From positions 320,001 to 384,000 of the forward strand of contig CAJNDT010003846.1 in the NCBI GenBank assembly GCA_905221615.1: a DNA stretch of 64,000 nt, written 5' to 3'. How positions within the stretch are numbered: the stretch's first letter is position 1; every line of letters starts with the position of its first letter. The notes beneath the pieces were generated by a model. That model had not been told where the DNA came from, made no database searches, and saw nothing but the letters and a program-made list of their open reading frames with translations. The position numbers were made by a program, and so were the translations under genes. Positions 56,560-64,000 of this stretch are shown here, one piece after another. This stretch comes from Symbiodinium sp. CCMP2592. Lineage: Eukaryota; Sar; Dinophyceae; Suessiales; Symbiodiniaceae.

Positions 56560-56724
56560 CCAAACCCCTAAACACCCTCAAACCCTAAAGATCCCTTTGA
56601 AGGAATCCCTCAAAACCCTACAGACCCCTTTAAACGGAACCCAAAAAACCCTAAAATCCCTAAAACCCCTCAAACCCCTGAAAACCCTAAACCCTAAAAC
56701 CCCTAAAACCCCTGAAACCCCGCC
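56560..56724. repeat. CCCTAAA-like degenerate tract
   Basis: CCCTAAA, CCCTCAAA and CCCCTGAAA units next to a PPR exon. Confidence 0.75.
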
Positions 56725-56807
56725 CCCAGTGAAGCCCCAGCCGCTCGCATGAGCTCATGGCCAGGCCGTAGGTGACCACATCCGCCGGCAGCGCCCGGCT
56801 CAGGCAC
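56725..56807 (-). CDS. PPR protein, exon with one motif
   Basis: After acceptor GGTTCCAG: CLSRALPADVVTYGLAMSSC then ERLGLHWG, half of one PPR unit and the start of the next. The 3' border is unclear (GC donor near 56725). Confidence 0.72.
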
Positions 56808-56820
56808 CTGGAACCACCCA

Positions 56821-57832
56821 GTAGTTTAGGGTTTAGGGTTTAGTTTTTTAGGGTTTAGGGTTTAGGGGTTTAGGGTTTTGGGGTTTAGGGTTTTAGGGTT
56901 TAGTTTTTTAGGGTTTAGGGTTTTGGGGTTTAGGGTTTTTGGGTTTAGGGTTTTAGGGTTTAGATTTTTAGGGTTTAGGGTTTAGGGGTTTAGGGTTTTG
57001 GGGTTTAGGGTTTTAGGGTTTAGTTTTTTAGGGTTTAGGGTTTAGGGGTTTAGGGTTTTGGGGTTTAGGGTTTTAGGGTTTAGTTTTTTTAGGGTTTAGG
57101 GGTTTAGGGTTTTGGGGTTTAGGGTTTAGGGTTTAGGTTTTTAGGGTTTAGGGTTTAGGGGTTTAGGGTTTAGGGGTTTAGGGTTTTGGGGTTTAGTTTT
57201 TTAGGGTTTAGGGTTTAGTTTTTTAGGGTTTTGGGGTTTAGGGTTTTAGGGTTTAGTTTTTTAGGGTTTAGGGTTTAGGGGTTCAGGGTTTTGGGGTTTT
57301 GGGTTTAGGGTTTAGTTTTTTAGGGTTTAGGGTTTAGGGGTTTAGGGTTTTGGGGTTTAGGGTTTAGGGTTTAGTTTTTTAGGGTTTAGGGGTTTAGGGT
57401 TTTGGGGTTTAGGGTTTTAGGGTTTAGTTTTTTAGGGTTTTGGGGTTTAGGGTTTTAGGGTTTAGTTTTTTAGGGTTTAGGGTTTTGGGGTTTAGGGTTT
57501 TTGGGTTTAGGGTTTTAGGGTTTAGATTTTTAGGGTTTAGGGTTTAGGGGTTTAGGGTTTTGGGGTTTAGGGTTTTAGGGTTTAGTTTTTTAGGGTTTAG
57601 GGTTTAGGGGTTTAGGGTTTTGGGGTTTAGGGTTTTAGGGTTTAGTTTTTTTAGGGTTTAGGGGTTTAGGGTTTTGGGGTTTAGGGTTTAGGGTTTAGTT
57701 TTTTAGGGTTTAGGGTTTAGGGGTTTAGGGTTTTGGGGTTTAGGGTTTAGGGTTCAGTTTTTTAGGGTTTAGGGTTTAGGGGTTTAGGGTTTTGAGGTTT
57801 AGGGTTTTAGGGTTTAGGGGTTTAGGGTAAGA
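56821..57832. repeat. 1-kb TTTAGGG-derived array with higher-order structure
   Basis: Units TTTAGGG, TTTAGGGG, TTTTGGGG, TTTTAGGG and TTTTTTAGGG follow a recurring order of about 60 bp. A larger segment repeats: the rare TTTAGATTTTTAGGG occurs at about 56959 and again 562 bp later at about 57521, and flanking variants (e.g. the 7-T run at about 57084 and 57646) keep the same offset. It lies in a PPR intron. Confidence 0.95.
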
Positions 57833-57935
57833 GTAGCCCTTAAGGGATCCTTGAGACGTTGCGGATGGCGGCTAGCCCAGGGTGCGGGGTTTAAGAACTA
57901 GGATTCAGGGCTTCGGATCTGCTCACTTCTCCATC

Positions 57936-58025
57936 TGGGTAGTTGTCAAAATGATGGTCCCTTTCGGGTACCCTTAATATTAGGTGCCGTATTATCTGAG
58001 GGACCCCAATTTTGACAACCACTCA
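57936..58025. repeat. Short TIR element family B
   Basis: TGGGTAGTTGTCAAAATGAT at the left and CCCCAATTTTGACAACCAC at the right, directly 3' (minus sense) of a PPR exon. Confidence 0.83.
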
Positions 58026-58042
58026 TCCAGCAAACTCCCTAC

Positions 58043-58150
58043 CTCAAGCATGTGCTACTGCAGCCCTCGTGCCTGGCAAGGAGTAGAAGAGCCACTTGCC
58101 ATTGGCCGCTCGACACGCAGGATCTCCTTGAGGTCTGGTAGTACTCTTCT
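58043..58150 (-). CDS. PPR protein, exon with GQWQVALLLL
   Basis: Minus strand reads SCVSSGQWQVALLLLARHEG then CSSTCL, ending before a GT donor (TTGAG/GTAGGG). It matches the second helix of a PPR unit. The 5' border is approximate; possible acceptors are TTCAG near 58150 or CTCAAG near 58131. Confidence 0.65.
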
Positions 58151-58739
58151 GAGGTTTCTGTCAGGGGCTTGGGATTATTCAAAGGGTTGCTGGAAGGGTG
58201 GAGGGTGTGACGTTTGCGGCGTCAGACTTGGTGTCGCTTTCGAGTTGCATTAGATCCTTCTACCAGTTTAGAGACCCAAACAGAATGGTCGGCTGAAGGG
58301 TTTGGGGCCTGCAGTTGGGGATTCAGCGTCCAGCATTTCAGGTGTTCGAGGGATCGGGCTCGCGTTTGATATCTGGAGTTTCGGCTTAGGGCTCAGGGAT
58401 GCGGTCTGGGATTTTAGGCACAGGTTCAGGTTGTTGCCTTCAGCGTGCGAGATCCCGAGGCACGGCACCAGCCGACGTATTATATAGACGAGCTGTGAAG
58501 GTAGATGGAAGCAAACCGACAAGAGAATTAACAAGGTTGCAACACGGACACAAACATTCATCAAGAACCCTCCGGCAAAAAAGGCTCCCTCAAGCAGGGA
58601 CACACCCGCATGGGGAAGACCACAAAGAACGTCCTAATCCACACCCCGTTCAACACCTGCTGTTTACTAAACAGCACGGCGCACCTTGAAATCACCTCGC
58701 GCTGGACTGACTTGAAACGCCAAAACACTGAACAACGAT

Positions 58740-58814
58740 TCGAAGCAGAATTTAATTTATTATTATTATTATCATTATTAATAATATTATTTGATGATAT
58801 TTTAAATAAATAAC
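58740..58814. repeat. AT-rich TTA tract
   Basis: TTATTATTA and AATAATATTA-like sequence forming the 5' part of the intron after the next exon. Confidence 0.7.
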
Positions 58815-58942
58815 CTCCAACAGGTACTTCCATGCATCTTTCCGGCTCAGGGGCAGGGCCGAATTGTAGGTGATCACGCTGCTGCGCAAGTCTTCCTCCA
58901 CCGACACTAGCAAAGAGACAGCCACCTGCCAAAGATCGCCAC
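58815..58942 (-). CDS. PPR protein, exon with DLWQVAVSLL
   Basis: Minus strand: GGDLWQVAVSLLVSVEEDLR then SSVITYNSALPLSRKDAWKY, ending at a GT donor (TGGAG/GTTATT). DxxITYNSAL is a clear PPR first helix. Acceptor TGGCAG; an alternative upstream start near 58985 cannot be excluded. Confidence 0.75.
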
Positions 58943-59162
58943 CTGCCAGTGAGGTTAGTGTTGTAGCAACAGCTGAGGGCAGCACCAGTTCATTGGATGG
59001 ACCAAACGAGACACCTGTTCTGCTGCATCCTGGATGATTCTTCCTCTGACTCTTCAGGTTACTCTGCTAGAGTGCTAACAGCGCCAAGGCGGACAAGGAC
59101 CAGCGGCACCAACTTCAAACGAACTGCATCAGCCACTTTCAAGGTCGCAGCTGACTATCGCC

Positions 59163-59620
59163 ATGAACCGCAACAATATCATCATCGACATCCTCATCAC
59201 CGTCATTAGCATCATCAGCATCATCATCATTATCAACACCATGACCTTGAAGGCCATGTTCATGGTCATTACCACCACCACCACCACCACCACCACCACC
59301 ACCACCACCACCACCACCACCACCACCACCACCACCACCACCACCACCACCATGATCATCATCGTCGTCATCATCAGCAGCCGCAGCTTCAGCACCAGCA
59401 ACGCCATCATCACCACCACCACCACCACCAGCATCACCCTCACCACCATCGCCATCAACATCCAAAGCACCATCACTAGTATCATCATCATCATCATCAT
59501 CGCCTTCATCGTCATCATCAGTACCAAGATCATCATCTTCTCTATCACCATCATCCTTGCCATGATATCGTTATTGCCACCACCATCATCGCCATCACCA
59601 TCAAAACCATAATGGCCGCC
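59163..59620. repeat. ATC/CAC triplet array in PPR intron
   Basis: ATC-rich DNA with a pure CAC/ACC block of about 28 units (59268-59352). ORFs of poly-Thr, Val or Gly are artefacts. Confidence 0.92.
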
Positions 59621-59649
59621 GTGATCATCACGATCACCGTCATCATCAT

Positions 59650-60000
59650 TTGCTGCAGCAGCAGCAGCAGGAGGAGGAACATCATCAACCGAACCACCAC
59701 CACTGCTGTTGTTGGTGCTGTTGGTGTTGATGTCGTCGTAGTAATCATGGTGACTTTGTTGTTGCAGCTGTAGTCGTCGCTGTCGTTGCTGTTGTTGTTG
59801 TTGTTGCTGCTGTTGCTGCCGTTCTTGCTGCCGGTGTTGCTGCCGCTGTTGTTGTGGTCACTGTTGCTGATGTTGCTGTTGCTGCTCTTGTTCTTGGTCT
59901 TGTTATTGCTCTTGTTCTCGTTGTCAGTATCGCTTTTGTTCTTGTTGCTGGCGTAGTTGCTGTTGTTGTTGGTGTTGTTGTTGATGCGGAGTCTCTCAAA
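59650..60000. repeat. Degenerate GTT/GCT triplet region
   Basis: Mixed GTTGTT and GCTGCT units in the same PPR intron. Confidence 0.75.
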
Positions 60001-60058
60001 CATGTTGACAGCAATACTAACTTACTAGCAGTAATCACAACAACAACAACAACCATAC

Positions 60059-60149
60059 CTTGCGCATCTTCGGCAAAGTCGCTCGCTGCTGCGCGGATAG
60101 CCACGTTGTACGCGAGCACGTCGGCCTCCAAGTTCTCGCCCTGCAGCTC
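60059..60149 (-). CDS. PPR protein, exon with VLAYNVAIRAAA
   Basis: Acceptor GGACCAG, then ELQGENLEADVLAYNVAIRA then AASDFAEDAQ and a GT donor (GCAAG/GTATGG). A clear PPR first helix with its preceding linker. A family B element starts 22 bp upstream of the exon. Confidence 0.8.
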
Positions 60150-60170
60150 CTGGTCCGGGAGTTTAGCATG

Positions 60171-60273
60171 TGGGTAGTTGTCAAAATTAGGGTCCCTTTT
60201 TGGGGTACCCTTAATATTAGGTGCCGTGTTATAATAGGGACCCAAAAAGGGACCCTAATTTTGACAACCACCC
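60171..60273. repeat. Short TIR element family B
   Basis: Best copy: TGGGTAGTTGTCAAAATTAG at the left and CTAATTTTGACAACCACCCA at the right, 103 bp. Confidence 0.92.
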
Positions 60274-60603
60274 ATGTAGGGTCTGGGAGTTTCGGATGCC
60301 GGGGTTGGGGTTTAGAGATGGAGGTCTAGGGTGCTGCCACGCCTAGTGCTAAAGAGGCGACATCCAAGCGCAATCAGAAGCTGCTGCAAAGTTACTGCAA
60401 CGACGGGACGTCTTCTGACATGTGATACATAACACGACATCGAATGCCGCCAAATAAACTTGGCCAAGAACAGCTTCATCCATGGGCAATCAAACATCAA
60501 AACCAAATCACCAAGCGTTTCACCCATAACCGTTAACAGCAGCACTACCGTCAACCTGAGTTTTGACATGATGGCTTCCATCTTCATTAGCAAGCCAAAG
60601 AAC

Positions 60604-60751
60604 AACCACAACCACCACCTCCACCACCACCATCATCACACCACAACAACAACCACACCAACACCAATTAACTTAGGATCCAAATCGTCCACAACTTCGC
60701 CGGCGCCACCCAAATCAGTATCATCATGTTTATCACCACTCACCCCATGCA

Positions 60752-60788
<37 letters not shown>

Positions 60789-60800
60789 GCCGCCACCAGC
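60604..60800. repeat. CAC/ATC triplet tracts
   Basis: CCACCACCA and CAACAACAACC clusters and a pure ATC block (60754-60788). Confidence 0.88.
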
Positions 60801-60881
60801 ATCAGCAACAGCATCACGATTGCCATGGTCGCAAACATCACCATCATCCTCATCGTCATGAGCACTACTAACTATCGCTGC

Positions 60882-60992
60882 CTGCTCCCGCCCCCTAAAC
60901 TCCTCCAGAAGACCCATGGCTCGAGCCCAGAACTCCGAGGTCTCGCACGCCGCGGCGGCAGCCGTGCGGGCGGGCAGGTCCAGGGGCAGGCC
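60882..60992 (-). CDS. PPR protein, exon with RAMGLLEEF
   Basis: Minus strand: LPLDLPARTAAAAACETSEF then WARAMGLLEEFRGREQ, ending at a GC donor (GAGCAG/GCAGCG). ACxxxxxWxxAMxLLEEF is the PPR helix pair. Confidence 0.75.
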
Positions 60993-61157
60993 TTGCTTGG
61001 GTTTCGGGGGGTTTTGGAGGGGGTTTCGGGGGGGGTTAGGGGGGTTTCGGGTCCAGCGGCAGGCGGCTTCTGTTGCTTGGACTCGCCGGGTTTAGGGTTT
61101 GTGGGTTTAGGGGTTTTACGGGTTCAAGGGTGGAGCGCTTGGGGTGTAGAGTTTTTG

Positions 61158-61272
61158 GCTCCGTGCCTGTTTGCTCCAGGTCCTCGAAGACCAGCGCAGC
61201 CTGCTGCCACTGGGTGCTGGTACCACAGGCACTGAGCACAGCCGTGTAGGTGTCAATGCCCACGAAGCGCGC
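61158..61272 (-). CDS. PPR protein, exon with TYTAVLSACG
   Basis: Minus strand: RFVGIDTYTAVLSACGTSTQ then WQQAALVFEDLEQTGTEPK, one full PPR unit. Possible acceptor TTGATGAG. The 3' border is uncertain by several bases. Confidence 0.8.
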
Positions 61273-61693
61273 CTCATCAATCCACCATACTTACCCAAAA
61301 GGATCAGACCCCAAAAGCCTAAACCCCAAACGTTCCCTACATCGTTCATCGCAGGACCTCCCCAGAAACGGGCTCCCCCCTGCTACCTGGAGGACCAGAT
61401 ACTTGAGGCCTGCCTGTCTACGTACTCCGGATTTGAAAAAGCTAGATCCCAGCTACCACGGGCGACGACGGAAACTTATCATCGCCAACGATGCCCTACT
61501 ACAATCGTTCGATCGACAAGGATTCGGTCTTTCACTGCACAATCGCAGATGACCCTGCAGAAGGTTTCGGATGGGTTCTACGTAGCTGTGTGCCCACATA
61601 TCCTACCGTCAGAAGCATACGCCGATGCGACGAAGCCACCTAATCAGTCTCCAGCACCCCTATGCCAAAGCAAGAAAGCCCGCTAACACGCCC

Positions 61694-61799
61694 CCAGACT
61701 CCAATATCTATACCTTAAATCATATAAGGGATCCTACTATAATAATTTAAGGTATATTCCTTAATTTAGTGATATTGGAGTCTCTGGGCACTCTCCGCG
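61694..61799. repeat. Short TIR element family E
   Basis: CCCAGACTCCAATATC at the left and GATATTGGAGTCTCTGGG at the right. It reaches the 3' end of the next PPR exon. Confidence 0.87.
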
Positions 61800-61931
61800 T
61801 TTGTTCGACGGAAGCTTCGGGAGCCTGCTGTAGCTCGGAAAGCAGGGCCAGCGAATGGCTCCACTGCCCCGCCCGGCCACAACTGACAATCGCGGCGTTG
61901 GTGGCCGCAACTCGCCCATGCAAGTCTGCTA
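61795..61931 (-). CDS. PPR protein, exon with ATNAAIVSCGRAGQW
   Basis: Minus strand: DLHGRVAATNAAIVSCGRAG then QWSHSLALLSELQQAPEASV. The acceptor CTCTGCAG lies just inside or beside the end of a family C element, and the 3' end lies at a family E element: the exon is bracketed by two elements. Confidence 0.82.
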
Positions 61932-61936
61932 CTGCA

Positions 61937-62030
61937 GAGGCCTTAATAATTAGAATCGGGTTTTGGGGCCCGGTATACTACAATTATAATAAGGACCCCC
62001 AAAATAGTATAGGTAATTCTTTGGGCCCCT
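61937..62030. repeat. Short TIR element family C
   Basis: GAGGCCTTAATAATTAGAAT at the left and TTCTTTGGGCCCC at the right; six bases from the acceptor of the exon at 61931. Confidence 0.83.
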
Positions 62031-62097
62031 ATATTATGCATAGACCGGTACAAGGACGGAAGCAATGGGGGCTTTTGTGTGTTTAGGAGGCCTGGCC

Positions 62098-62237
62098 TCC
62101 GTCCCGACATCAGCAAGCAGAGACAGCCCCTTCTGCCAGAAACCACCCAGCGCGCAGGCTCGCACTAAGACGGCTCGTGTCACGTCGTTGCTGCGCAGCT
62201 GCCGCTGCTCCATGGTGTCGAAAAGCACCAAAGCCAC
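62098..62237 (-). CDS. PPR protein, exon with LFDTMEQRQL
   Basis: Acceptor CTCCCAGAG, then VALVLFDTMEQRQLRSNDVT then RAVLVRACALGGFWQKGLSL, a complete PPR unit. It starts in phase 0, matching the upstream exon. Donor near GATGTCGGGACG, exact site unclear. Confidence 0.8.
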
Positions 62238-62270
62238 CTCTGGGAGCTCAACAAAGGCGGACCATATTAT

Positions 62271-62375
62271 GCGAGTTTCCGGAAATTAGGGGGTTACCTT
62301 ATTTTAAGGTCCTTATAATAAGGATCCTACTATTTAGGATACCATATTAGGTTCCCCTGCTTCCGGAAACTCCCA
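62271..62375. repeat. Short TIR element family A
   Basis: GCGAGTTTCCGGAAATTAGG at the left and GCTTCCGGAAACTCCCA at the right; 34 bp from the exon start at 62237. Confidence 0.88.
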
Positions 62376-62559
62376 TATACTAGGAAGCTTGTCAGCAAGA
62401 GCAACAGCAGTCAGAAGAAGAGCAAGAATCGCACTCCCACCAAAAAGCTTAAACCAACAATCCACCCCCTATTATACAAGCCCTCCCAAGAAAACTCCCT
62501 CTAAAATCTCCGAAAAGGAATGTATAGGAATCCCAAACCCCAAACCCTAAGCCCCCCAC

Positions 62560-62676
62560 CTCCCAGCGCCCTGCGGCGACGGAGGCCTCCATGGCCGCCC
62601 CGTACGCGGCTCCAGGAGCCCCCCTGGAACCCCGCTCGGCTTCGGAGAGAAGCTGCAGCGTCGCCTTGCTCAGAGA
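62560..62676 (-). CDS. PPR protein, exon with AAYGAAMEASVAAGRW
   Basis: Acceptor TTGGAG, then SLSKATLQLLSEAERGSRGA then PGAAYGAAMEASVAAGRWE, ending at a GT donor (GGGAG/GTGGGG). Both ends are phase 0. The acceptor AG lies inside the end of a family E element. Confidence 0.82.
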
Positions 62677-62808
62677 CTCCAATACCCCTTAACTAAGGGA
62701 TAGACCTTAAATTATGGTAGGTAGGATCCCCTTAAATTATGGGGTAGGTAGGATCCCTAATATGATTTAAGGTATATTCCTGAATTAAGGGATATGGGAG
62801 TCTGGGGG
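62673..62808. repeat. Short TIR element family E
   Basis: GAGACTCCAATACCCCTTAA at the left and GGGATATGGGAGTCT at the right; it carries an inner duplication (TTATGGTAGGTAGGATCCC and TTATGGGGTAGGTAGGATCC). Its left end overlaps the acceptor of the adjoining exon. Confidence 0.82.
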
Positions 62809-62869
62809 CTTGCTCAGATTTGGGTTAAGGTTGCGGGTTTAGCGTAGAGGGTCAGGGCTGTATAGTAGG

Positions 62870-62935
62870 GTTGGAGGGCTTCAGGGCTTCGGGGCTTCAG
62901 GGCTTCAGGGCTTCGGGGCTTCAGGGCTTGGGAAC
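62870..62935. repeat. GGGCTTCA minisatellite
   Basis: About seven GGGCTTCAGGGCTTCGG-type units. Confidence 0.85.
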
Positions 62936-63039
62936 AGCGGCTTGTTGAAGAATCGGGGTCTGGGGCTTAGTGGTTGATCAGTTTTCGGCTTTCTTCACGT
63001 TAGGGCTTGGAGTCTGTGGGCGTCATTGAAAATTCGGCG

Positions 63040-63040
<1 letters not shown>

Positions 63041-63076
<36 letters not shown>
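63041..63076. repeat. Poly(G) run of about 35 bases
   Basis: An uninterrupted G homopolymer, the longest in the window, inside a PPR intron. Confidence 0.97.
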
Positions 63077-63156
63077 CTTCCCTGAACCCGAAACTCGAAA
63101 CCTTAAACTCTAAACTCGAAACAAAATAAACCCTAAAGGCCCCTAAACCCCAAAGC

Positions 63157-63253
63157 CTCCCAGCGCCCTGCACGGCCACAGGCGAACATCGCCGAGGCAT
63201 AGGTCACCGCGTCCGCTGTGAGGCTGGAGCCGTGGATCCGGTCCACCAAGCCC
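63157..63253 (-). CDS. PPR protein, most upstream exon seen
   Basis: Minus strand: GLVDRIHGSSLTADAVTYAS then AMFACGRAGRWE, ending at a GC donor (GGGAG/GCTTTG) in phase 0. An acceptor CCAAG is possible. Start codon and any targeting peptide would lie further right, possibly beyond the window. Confidence 0.78.
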
Positions 63254-63264
63254 CTTGGAAGGGC

Positions 63265-63565
63265 ATTCAGGTTTAGGGCTTTGGGGTTAGGGAATAGGGT
63301 TTCGGGTTTAGAGGTTCAGGTTTAGGGTTGAGGGGATAGAGGTTCAGGGTTTAGGGTTTAGGGTTGAGGGAATAGAGGTTTAGGGTTTGGAGTTTAAGGT
63401 TGGGGGAATCGAGGTTTAAGGTTTAGGGCTTTGGAGTTTAGGGTCTAGGGTTTAGAGGTTAAGGTTTAGGGTTGAGGGGATAGAGGTTTTAGGGCTTAGG
63501 GCTTCGGGAATAGAGGTTTAGGGTAGTTTAAGATTTAGGGTTTAGGGTTGAGGGCATAGAGGTTT
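63265..63565. repeat. Degenerate TTTAGGG array with about 55-bp units
   Basis: GTTTAGGGTTGAGGGGATAG and AGAGGTT recur five or six times. Confidence 0.88.
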
Positions 63566-63884
63566 ACGGTTTAGAATGGCGTAAAAAATCTGGGCCTTAT
63601 AATGAGAAGACTGTTTTGGAGTATGAAATACGATTACTACAAGGCCCCCCCCTTGGCAGGGCAAAATGATCAGGATGAGGTTTTGGAGTAATGTAGGAAT
63701 CTGATTAAGAAACCTTGGGCCTTTATTAGGGTTCCTTATATGAATCCTACTATTTTTGGGTTATATAGGACCCAGGGGTTCCTACATTTAACTTTATACT
63801 AGTACTATAAGGCTTGAGCAGTTTAAGGGTTCAGGCCTCAGTTCAGGCTTGAGGCATAAAGAACGGCGAAGAAGCACTGAAGCG

Positions 63885-64000
63885 CTTAGGTTTGGGGGGT
63901 TTAGGGTTTAGGGTACAGGATTTAAGGTTTAGGGTTTAGGATGTAGGGTTTAGGGTTTAGGATTTAGGGTTTAGGGTTTAGGATTTAGGGTTTAGGGACA
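63885..64000. repeat. TTTAGGG array at the right edge
   Basis: About fifteen TTTAGGG/ATTTAGGG units up to the end of the window. It may continue. Confidence 0.93.

Noticed and set aside
56821..57832. True chromosome end
   Set aside because: The motif is highly degenerate and both flanks continue into PPR exons.

Overview
The window looks like nuclear DNA of a dinoflagellate, probably of the Symbiodiniaceae/Suessiales kind. No single marker proves this. The evidence is the combination of scattered TTTAGGG-type telomere-like tracts inside introns, long triplet microsatellites, very short exons in intron-rich genes whose apparent donors include GC and GA as well as GT, a PPR protein of the dinoflagellate style, a long FkbM-like ORF, and non-LTR retroelements with a C-terminal restriction-like endonuclease. 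No dinoflagellate spliced-leader sequence, rRNA or tRNA was seen.

Layout. 0-0.7 kb holds an isochorismatase-fold hydrolase exon (minus strand) that runs off the left edge. 1.5-6 kb holds triplet microsatellites (AGT, AGTAGC, ACT), a long palindrome near 4.7 kb and short inverted-repeat elements. 8.35-15.55 kb is a satellite-like tandem array of about ten monomers of 720-775 bp, mostly arranged as a 1.5-kb dimer. 16.6-18.7 kb is one long minus-strand ORF with a C-terminal FkbM-like methyltransferase region. 21.3-30.6 kb is a retroelement graveyard: a plus-strand LINE-like RT with YADD is split by a minus-strand, 5'-truncated, poly(A)-tailed element with RT, zinc knuckle and restriction-like endonuclease. 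At least five decayed 3' pieces of that same family lie around it, all on the minus strand. 32-54 kb is intron-rich DNA containing a CRAL-TRIO (Sec14-like) gene on the minus strand, rebuilt here from small exons whose phases mostly fit. 55.3-63.3 kb is a PPR gene on the minus strand, with ten small exons and a final 0.5-kb exon. Introns of both genes contain TTTAGGG tracts and short TIR elements that often lie right beside exons and look like introners.

All recognisable host genes and endonuclease-bearing retroelements read on the minus strand, which fits the unidirectional gene blocks described for dinoflagellates. The proposed products act in unrelated processes: amide hydrolysis, methyl transfer, lipid binding/transfer, and organellar RNA processing. 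Nothing suggests a shared pathway. Exon borders were inferred by eye from reading frame, family similarity and splice dinucleotides, so most carry an error of a few bases, and more where stated.
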